From Heliocidaris tuberculata (Eukaryota; Echinodermata; Echinoidea; Camarodonta; Echinometridae): a stretch of 64,000 nt of DNA. Position numbers and translations under genes: made by a program. Of the stretch, positions 11,630-22,100 are shown one piece after another (the first letter of the stretch is position 1; each line of letters opens with the position of its first letter). Below the pieces are notes generated by a model that did no database searches, was not told the DNA's origin, and worked only from the letters and a program-made list of their open reading frames with translations. The DNA lies in contig CM046837.1 of NCBI GenBank assembly GCA_025618425.1, positions 27,475,059 to 27,539,058 of the forward strand. Direction: 5' to 3'.

Positions 11630-11903
11630 TCATGTCTTATTTCCTTTTGCTTTTTCTCTTGGAACAAGTTCAAAACTCGCCAGCACCTTGACTGATACAT
11701 TTAAAGTCCCTGTGGTCAATCGCTGTTGAAAGGTAAGTGGTCCTTCTTGACCATTTGTTTCTTGTGCAGCAGCTGGTCCCTCCCACTCATTGCAATGCTC
11801 CTCCCTGATCATAATGGGATGACCCAGTGACTGACGGAGTAGGCGTGTTACTTCAATGGCTTTCTGTCTAGCATTCTTCACAGCATTCACACAGGCTTGT
11901 CTT
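11630..11903 (-). CDS. IRAK1BP1: IRAK1BP1 exon 3 with stop
   Basis: Acceptor TTAACAG ending at 11904. The split codon AG|A restores the RRQACVNAV motif shared with vertebrate homologues. It contains SLGHPIMIREEHCNEWEGP and ends in a lysine-rich tail, TGA at 11632-11630. Confidence 0.92.
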
Positions 11904-14900
11904 CTGTTAATGACATGTAAAATGGTATGAAATAAAATGAACTAAAATAGAAAGAAAAGTGAAACCCTTCAAGGAAGACAAGAAAAGTGGTCTTTATGTA
12001 CAGGTTCTTTTAATACACATTTCAATGAGAAATACTGCTCAAGGGGAAAAAGAATTGTGGTCTTTATAGACAGGTGGTCACTAAAGCAGGTTATACTGCA
12101 CAACATATATTCAACCTTTAGACAACATTTGTCTAAGACAGAGGAACAAGTAAGAAATCTGACAAAGAATTTTCAAAAATTGAAATCATGGATGATTAAG
12201 GAGAACCATCTATTGGCAATTTGGTCATAATGTAGTTTGACTTATTTTGGGGGTAAGTTTTAGTATCCAACATGGAGACATAATTCAACAATGACATTGC
12301 ACATCATGACTGATTTGCAAACCATGGGAGATGCAAGAGTTACATCAACTCTAAAAAATCATAACTTTCATCATTTTAATTCAGCTAAGACTTTTACTAA
12401 GAAACTTATTTCTTTTCCTTTATGTTCATAAGCATAATTATAGAAACTCTGAAAGGAGAAAGGAAGAAAGAGTGAATGGTACAAAGAGAGAGAGAGACAG
12501 AGACAGAGTGAGAAAAAAGGGAAGGAGACATCATTTACACAGCAAAAAAAAAGAAATATTTACAGATCATACACACAAGACTATAATGTCCATGTCCAAT
12601 CTTGTCTCCTGCAAACTTATTAATAAATTATTATTATTCAGGTGAAGCAACATGTACATGTACCGACACTGAGCTTACCTCACATTATCCAGACTATGTG
12701 GTGCATGAAAGAAGCTTGGCTGTGAGACTGTCACAGAATCATCTAGTTTCTCTATAAGAAAGTTGCACACCTCCTGGCATTTGATCAGGTCAACAAACAC
12801 AATCATGACCTCAGCTTCCACATGATAGAGACCATCTTGTCGTCTGACAGATCGTGTAGTGCTCACATCCCCCTCCTGTCAAATAATGTAATAGAAACTT
12901 ACATGTACATTACCTGGTGCACAAAATACATGATCACAGATCAGTGAAGCATATGGCACTCATGACAACAATCACATTACTTCCAATCAAAATGTGATTC
13001 TAAAGGTGAAAAGTCCAAGCTATTTTATCCCATACTTCAATGACAACATCTAAGATTTTAGTATACATGTCCATACTAAAATGAAATACATGTACACAGT
13101 AAAATGGTACTTTTAATTCCAATTATGTTCATAATACCATGCAGCGTTGTCACTACGGTGGTCGGTGCCGGTCGGAACCTTCCACCACTCGAATTTTCCG
13201 TCTGGCACTCAATGCAATATCACACCCGCCCGCCCGGCACTAATTTCCCCACTGACAAAGAAAAAATAAAATTTTGACCTAATTTTAAGAACATGCAACT
13301 GTGGTTTAAGCCAGTAATCTGACAGCACTCACAGCAGGTATATAAACCCCTCAAAAAAAGTTCTGCAATTCAAGTTTAAGCATTTATATCTCTCTAGTAA
13401 CTGTATGATCATCATCAAGTTTGATATCATTGTAAAGCTTGTTTATTCACCTTCACAATGATACCACATTTGTATTGATTATGCAATCACAGAATGTGCA
13501 GTGCACCTAAATATAGGGCAAAGTCAAAAGTGAAAAGTTGCAGAATGCATTGTTATTGTTCACACTGAGTTCTTAACTGGAATGAAAGGTTTTGTTTCTT
13601 TGTTTTTGTTCCTTTTGGTTTGTTTAATTTTGTATTAGGTGTGCATGTTTCTGCTGTAATCCCTTGTTTGGTGGACAAGTATTGTTTTCAGTGATTCTGA
13701 AGTGGAATTATTCTTTTGTTTTAAGATGGAATGTGTTTTAATCAGCAACTGACTGTGATAACATTAATATTGTGTTTTGGTTTCATGCAGAATATTGCAA
13801 GTTTCCACCTTAGCAGTACACAACTGCGGTGGGGAAAAAAGTCTCCCCTCAGCAAATTATCTCATTTTCAGCCATGTAACCCTATCACAGAAACATAAGC
13901 AACACAAACTCTCCTCTTCTCTTGGATTGCTTTTCACTTCAACAAACACATTCCCCTTTCTTGATGTGAACTCATGTTCTTTAACTCTCTCTCCCCTCTC
14001 TAACGAAACAAAAACAAACACAAATACACAAATTTGCAAATGACAAAATGTTTGGCACTTTTTATTGAGTAACATGCACATCAAATGTGGAATAGCAAAG
14101 GATCAGAAGTTCAGTAGCGAGTAGAAGATCCAAATACAGCTACGACAGCCTGGCATCTCCTCCTCATGCTTGTCACCAGCCTGGTGATGCGTTGCTGTGG
14201 GATGAGGTTCCACTCTTCGATAAGGATCTGTCGCAACTCAGCCAGTGTAGTGTGATCTGTCACTTTGGCGCGTACAGCACGGCCAAGCTGGTCCCACAGG
14301 TGCTCGATTGGGTTCAAGTCAGGGCTGTTCGCAGGCCAATCCATCCTCGTCACTGCCTCCTCCTGCAGGTATTCGGTGATGATCCTTGCTCTGTGTGGGC
14401 GGGCGTTGTCATCTTGGAAGATGGCGTTTGGTCCAAGATTGCGCATGTATGGGATGACCTCTGGCCGAAGAATGTTGTCTCGGTATCTCTCTGCTGTCAG
14501 GTTTCCATCAACGATGATAAGCTGTGTCTTTCCCTCAGCAGATATGCCACCCCACACCATAACACTGCCTCCTCCAAATGCTGTTACCCGGTCGATGCAG
14601 CAGTCAGCGAAGCGTTCCCCACGGCGACGCCACACTTTCACCCTTCCGTCCAGTTTCCTCAAGCAGAATCTGGATTCATCTGTAAAAAGGACATTCTGCC
14701 ACATTTCCCGGTTCCATCGAAGATGTTGCAAACACCAGCGTTGACGGGAATGACGATGCAAGACCGAAAGTGCAGGTCTTCTTGCTGCCTTGTGAGCTGT
14801 TAAATTGGCTGCGTGAAGTCTGTTCCTGATGGTCTGGTCGGAGAGTCGCTTGGCAGATCTTCGAGCAAATCGTCCTTGCAGGTTCCTGGAAGATAACCTT

Positions 14901-16162
14901 CGATTCCGCAGGGCAGAAAGGGTCAGGAAGCGGTCTTCTTGTTGGGTTGTCTTCTTTGGACGACCACTCCTTGGTCTGTCCTTGGCATCCCCAGTTTCCC
15001 GGAACTTTGCCAATAATCTGGAGATGGTACTGGGACTCACTCCAAATTGAGCAGCAACTTCTCTTTGGGGAATACCGGCTTCGATTTGGCCGATTGCTCG
15101 AGCCTTCTCAACATTTGATAGACGTGGCATGTTAACATACGCGAACAGCTACTCTTTAAAAGTAAGCACTGCCAAGCATAAAGCTTGTGCAAGGCACATT
15201 TCATCTACCAAACAGGAAATAAACTTGTTGAATCATTCATGACCCATTCAACATCATTCACACACACCCGACATTGCAACAAAAGCAATAGACAATAGCC
15301 AAGATAGCCATTCAATTTGCAACTTTTCACTTTTGACTTTGCCCTCTATTCAGGGGTGCTGTGCATTCAAGGATGACATAACCATTACAAATGGGGCATG
15401 GATGTGAAGGGGGATAAATGAACTTTCCAATGATCTAAAAATCAAGAATGATTAAAAAGCCGCCAAAAAGATATCAAGGCTCAAAGTTGAATTGCAGAAC
15501 TTTTTTTGAGGGGTTTATATAAGTAAACCAAATACTAGTACAGTAGTTACAATGCTTAATGCTGCAGCTACAGTACAGTGTGTAATGATATTTTTACTGT
15601 TTAACAGTTACTATAACTTATAAGCCCTGAAAACCGACTAGTTTTTGTCCCCCTGATCCCCCGTGGCAAGGTGTCAGGCGATAAAATTTCCACCACTAAA
15701 AAGTCCCTGGTGACACCCTGATACTGAAACCTTGGACTTGCCCATGAAGAATTTTAGAGTTTATGTTTAGTCTTTAGTGTTTATTTAATCTACCCAAAAA
15801 TTCTCATGAAAATCTGCTCAAAAATTTCATACTGCAGTGTGATGTTGGTTAACAAGCAGTACAGCTCATACTGAACTTGTAGCAGAGTACTTTTTTTATA
15901 TTGAAAGGCAGAGTATATAATCATATATATATATTTAAAACGAAGCAGAGTACAAGTAAATGTCCAAGGGTGGTATTCTGAAAATTGTTGTAACTGTTGT
16001 TGTAACTTTTGTTGTATCTTCCGGAGATAATACCGCACGCTAATAGTGTTGTAAGTTGGTATTCTGAAAATTGTTTTAGGGTACATGTGATCTCTCTAAG
16101 GAAGTGCCTTTATATTATCTTTGTCGTGCCCATTTTTTTTTACACTTTACCAATCAAGATGG

Positions 16163-16195
<33 letters not shown>

Positions 16196-19100
16196 GGTAG
16201 GTCAACCAATAGGAGCACCCCTTAAGTCAAACATAAGGATGCCCTTTGAGCATATATCAATTTCGGGCATACATGTACATGTAGTTATTAAATTCTACGC
16301 GTTTTATAATGCGCCATGCGCTAGCGCTATTGGACTGCAATTAATTTTTTTTTTAAATGGCTCACCCTCTTCTGCTTGAACCAAGTCACATACTGATGTA
16401 AAATCATCGAATCCCACCTGTAATTTCTTCAAAATGTCTCCTCTATGAGATCTTGAATCACACAGTCTCCATCTTGCTATTCGAGCATGTACTGTCTGAT
16501 TCTGAGCTAGAAAAATTGCAGAGATCATTAGATACAACAGCTAGAAGCTGTTATAAGTTTTTTGTAATTACCATGGAAGATAAGATACAACAAAAGATGA
16601 AATAATTTTCAGAATACCAATTATCTCATATTATTTTCAGCGCACATATGTAAATTAGGATCATGCTCAGAGTAAACAAAGATACAACAAAAGTTGCAAC
16701 AAAAGTTCCCACAATTTTCAGAATACCAATTTTGTTATAATGGTGAAGATACAACTATATCAGAGATAAAACAGTTTACAGAACACCGCCCCAAGTCATC
16801 CAGCAATGTCAGAAAATCCAATCCTTCATACATTGATTTTGGTGCACCTTTGCCCTCTACGTCAGTGCACTCTAGAGTATCTAAAGGCATTAAAGGTGAG
16901 CAATTTGAATCTTGCCCCCCAATCATAAATTTGCATTTTGACCACAAGTCTGGCCTGGTGTAGCCCCCGATCAGTTTCCAACTGATGGAAATAAAAAAAG
17001 ATACCCTTACTTTTCAGTCGTTAAGTGAGGAAATTTTTAGATATAATCAATAAAGTGCAATCTAACCTAATAAGCTGATTTGTTTGAAAGCAGATAAAAA
17101 TAAGAAAAACAGGACAAAACTGGACAAAGACTAGGAAACTTATGAATGTTTGAAAAATGAGATCAGTCAGATCACTAAATCTATGCAAATCTGAAACTGG
17201 CAATTTGTTGAGTCGAATGTGACGTATTCCCGGTCAACTCTCCTGTTTTGTCATACACTAAAATATCATCAACTTACGTTTTTCTCCTTTTTCAATTTTG
17301 TGCAATGGAACAGGAGTTGTCTGCCGATACATCAGGGTCATTACCGATTCAGCCAATTTGAAATGCCCATTTATAGTATTTGTAGTTTAATACATACATG
17401 TAGTATACCCACACAGTGTGTGTCCGGACAGGTTGGTTATCCGAAAAGGTATGTGAGCCTGATCGGTTAAGAGTGAGCATTGGGGTGAAAATTTAATTTT
17501 CAGATTTTTATGATGAAATCACTTTCAGGTTTTTCACTAATATCTAAAGTTACTAAAATTCACGTTTGTTTAATTGAAAAGGTCGGGAAAGTCATTGGAT
17601 TGGCCCATTTTTCAACAGGGGTGATGAACACTAATGTCACGGACGGACATTTTCTAGAGAGATTGATTTGGTCCTAGTTTAACACTCTCTAAACTTTCTT
17701 GGGATTTGTTAGCAAATAATTATAGATCAAACACCATTCCATTGAAAACCAAAAAATATTTGAAAATATTTGTACAGAAATGGTTGTGCCGCATGGTCAT
17801 TCACATCTTGATGCAAATTTGTCCGTCCGTGACAGAAAAAATTTGTAAAAGTTTTTTTTTCCATTGGTGGGGCAAAAATGAAAACAAAAACCATGCTGAG
17901 CTATCTCACTAGCTAGAGACCTATACCATGTATGAATAAAATCTTGATCAATTAAATATACATATACTAAAAACGAATTTGAAAATTGTCACGGACGGAC
18001 ACTAATTTTGTCACGGACGGACACTGCAATATACTGAAATGGTAAATGCTGTGAGATTTCAAATTCAATGAATTGTTTTATTGTTTATTGGTTCATGGAA
18101 CATATTTCATCCAAAATATCACGTACAGTGAAACCTGTCTATAAAGACCACTCAAGACAGACAAGAAAAGCTGTCTTTACAAGCAGGTGGTCTTTACGTA
18201 CATGTACAGGTTCCTTTAATACATGATTTAATGAGAAACAGTTTTAAAGGAAACAAAAATTGTGGTCTATATAGACAGGTAGTCTTTCTATACAGGTGGT
18301 CACTAAAGCAGGTTGGACTGTATATGGTACTGTGATCCCCTATATCAATGCAAAAATTACCCCCCACCCCACCCCAATTTTTTTCTTTTTCAAGCTAATA
18401 AATGTCATAAAAACCTAATGATTTTGCTATGGCTCTAATGGGAGCCAGCCTGCATTGTCAGTCTGCAAAAGACATCCATTACAGGTGTTTACAGAAGATG
18501 AATACTTATTTCCTTACTTATTTATTAATATCATTACTGCTATTATTGTATATTTTTGGTCATCAGCAACGTGTAAAAGTTTTAGATTCAACATTAATAC
18601 TGAAGCTTGATCAATATTCAAATTGAATTACAAGTTGTCTTTGAAAATTATAAACATTGGAGTTCAGATGTGTATTAGACCGTAAGAGCCATGTTTGGAC
18701 TCTATTTTGTAAGAATGTTTTGAATTAGTTGTAACATTTGAGACAGATAGCAATTCTTTGTAGTTCAGGATCACACACAGTTAACAATTTTTTTAAAATG
18801 ATGTAATCACATAACATAAGAAGAAACCTTTTTAGACAATATATAATTTCAAATGCTCATAATTGAATTGGTTGCATCAACCCTGGAACAGTTTTTTTAT
18901 GGGGAAGGGGGTCAGAAAGTTATAATATATGACTTACACTAGTCGTGTTGGGCAATCCCTCAACTAACATGACATAATTAGGCTCTATATGGGCTTTACA
19001 CACTCAGCTGTTGCCATTAGGGCCTTTGTCCAGGAAGCTAACATTGTTTTTAAAGTGATAGAGACATTACTGAAAAAGTAAACTATGGTATGAGAAAGAT

Positions 19101-22100
19101 TTAGACAATGATTTGCATTTCACGATTTGGTTTTCACCCTCTTAGAGAGAACTATTGAAAAATATGAGATGTTATAAAGAGTACTGGTATGTGATGTTGT
19201 AAGCGAAATGAGAAATTTTACTTCCTATTTTGATAATGACCAATCACACATAATCCTATTTCTACATTACCTCTATGTTTGAAACAAAATATATGACTTT
19301 GAGCTGTAAAGTAAATTAAAATACTAAATACTGATGTTTGATTTCAGTCCACCTACATGACTGTAATGTAAAGGGTTATATTTTGAAAGCTTACATCACA
19401 TTCTTCTCAACATGTTCATTTTGGTCTGTAGCATATATTGTACATGTACAGTTGTACACTACATGAGTATGCACTTGTACATTGTGTATGTACACTACAA
19501 TACAGGCATCCACTTTTGACATAGATTCCACTTAAGAACTAAGTTTTTCAAGCTAAGTTTTGCTTAATAGTGGAATAAAATCAATTTTAAACAAAAAGTA
19601 GAAAGCACGAAGTACGTATGCACGATTTTAGATAGGAACACATGCAGTTTTTAAAGTGAATGTCCGTCCGTGACGCTCAAAATGTCCGTCCGTGACGCCC
19701 AAATGTCCGTCCGTGACAAAAAGTTTTCGGACCTCTAGCAAAAGTTACAGCTTGCTTTAAAATTCTATGTATGTGACAGGGAAGTCAATTTACTTGACTA
19801 ACATTTGCAGTTAAAAAAATTTGTCAGTGACAGCTTGTTTAGATAGAAAAGACAAAAGATTACCGATAAGTCAAGAAACCCATTTCTATCTTGTCCGTCC
19901 GTGACATTGAATATTTAATGGATTCTATTTTTAGTAGGTAACCATGGCAACCAAATTTTATCATCATTTAGCACCTTCAGTGGTACCCTTCACAATGAAA
20001 CATAAAACAGCTCAACACATCTCATAACTAATTTTTTACAGGCCTTCAAACTTTCAAAATTTGTCAAATGTCCGTCCGTGACTAACCGATCAGGCTCATG
20101 TCACTTTCAAATGGTCAATTGAAGAAGTTTTCATGCAAATTGTGACAAATCTTTCACAAGATAAGTTGACAGTTGTGTGAATTGCAAATATTCGCTGATT
20201 AAAGTGTTGCCTGTTGCATATTTTTGGTAAAATCTGATGGCAAAATTGACAAGTTAATTTTGTTAAGTGTCTGAACACACAACCCCCCCCCCCCCCCCCC
20301 CCCCCCATCATACTAGTACAGTGGAAACTCATTATAAAGAGGTTTGATATAACAATATTCCTGATATAACAAGGTAATATTCTGGTCCCAGCTCTTTATA
20401 TTCTATTGTTTTCTTAACCTGATATAACGAGATTCCTGCTTTAACAAGGTAATGTTGATGGTCCCAAGGACCTCGTTATACAATGTACTGAGTGATTACT
20501 ACTAGTTTCCAAAAATTCATAACTTTCTTATTCATATTTGTTGCTTGTCCGATTTTGTTCAAAATTATACTAATCTGCTTCTCTGATTTTTCTGCTTCCT
20601 TTCAGAACAATCTTTCCATTAAGGATGGGTTTCCCTTTAAATTCTTTCATAAATGTCTCTAGATCTAGACTATACAGGGCCCAACAAAATTGATTCCTAG
20701 TTCCTCATGGAAAAATGAGGTGGTTCCATGTTAATTTTTATTTCAATCCCATTGAAATAAAATATACATGTAAATCTACACTTAATCTACTTTTCAATTA
20801 GTCTCAGTGAGGAAATGGACAGAGAAATAAAATCTGAAATATATGCATACATGTATATGCAAGCCAATGTTTGCACAAGCTCAACACAAGCAATCCCCTT
20901 CCTAAAACATATCTCCCAAGAGAAGTACAATGTACCTCGGAGTCATGCTGTCAGAAGACCTCAAATGGAGCCCTCACATCAACGTAACAACAAAGAAAGC
21001 GAATGCAGTTCTAGGACTTCTTCGCCGAAATCTCCAGTTCTGTCCGTAGCAGTGTAAACGTACAGCTTGTACAGCCCTTGTGCGGTCAATGCTGGAGTAC
21101 GGAGCCTGCATGTGGGACCCTTATCTGCAGAAAGACGTTCAGAGCCTCGAACGAGTGCAACGCAGAGCAGTGAGGTTCATCACAGGAGACTATAAGTCGT
21201 ATGATCCAGGTAGCATTACAAGCATGAAGGAAAAGCTAAATTTACCAACTCTATCTTCAAGGTGACAAGTCCTGAAGGGGTTAGTCCCAGCCCACTCATA
21301 GGCCCTTGCCTATGTGGGACTGTGTCCAACATTCAGTGTTGCAGCAGTCAAAAACAGACAACAAAATTGCTCTAAGCAAGACTTAATTTTCTTAAATTTG
21401 CTAGATTACCTGATTTAGGGACCCTTCAACTCTGACTGTGCCACAAATTTGGGGATTCAGAATTGAAAGTTAAATTTTGAATAATTATTTTCCTCTCATG
21501 TATGAATGATCTAGACTGGAAAAAGGCCTGCTGATACACACAAAAGCTATTGAAGCCTATTCACCTGTAAAAGCTAGTCTGCAGTACAAGGTTATCTTCA
21601 GATAAGCTTGTACATGTATAAGTGGTCCCAGCCCTTCCTATTGGAAATTTTCTTGTTAAAACAAGACCAAAACGATTTGTTAAAACCAAACAATTCAAAG
21701 ATTTTTATGCCCAAAATATCCTAGAAAGACAAGTAGTGAACCACAACAAAGGTTTCACTATTCACCATACCAACACTGAGCAACTAAAAAAATATTTTGT
21801 GAGTACTCCCTTGGCTTGGAATTACCTCCCTCCTGAAGTCATCACCAGAGGTGTTCAAGTCTAAGATTGAAAAGAGCCACCTACGATTCGACTAAATAAT
21901 AAATTTTTTGCGCCTCTCTCGTCGCTGCAATTATACCAAATGGTCCAGCAGTGTAAACATCCTGATCCTGAGCTGGATTTTCTGTACCTCCTGCTTGAAA
22001 TATTTAGCAGAGGTACTGTACAGTGTACATTTGACAAGGTCTCCTGTAGGATTCGGGCTAACTCGGCACTAGGGCGAACTCGGCCTTGGCGGAAAATTCA

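Larger units (their letters stand above)
17454..20098. mobile_element. 2.65-kb element with clustered TGTCCGTCCGTGAC motif
   Basis: Inverted 16-bp ends TGAGCCTGATCGGTTA (17454-17469 and inverted 20083-20098). The 14-mer TGTCCGTCCGTGAC occurs exactly nine times. The left cluster is at 17636(-), 17820(+), 17988(-) and 18010(-). The right cluster is at 19661, 19683, 19704, 19892 and 20069, all +. No coding frame of note. Subterminal clusters of one motif, mostly inverted between ends, resemble the transposase-binding arrays of several DNA transposon families. A MITE (18126-18322) is nested inside; the rest of the interior is plain AT-rich DNA. Confidence 0.72.

Noticed and set aside
14192..15135. 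Plus-strand open frames of 60-200 codons
   Set aside because: They are shadows opposite the intact Tc1 transposase and have no recognisable domain.
13142..15720. Possible hAT shell (CAG.G..GTCAC ends) around the Tc1 element
   Set aside because: The flanking 8-mers ATACCATG and ATACTGAA match only in four positions and the end match is short, so I do not call it.
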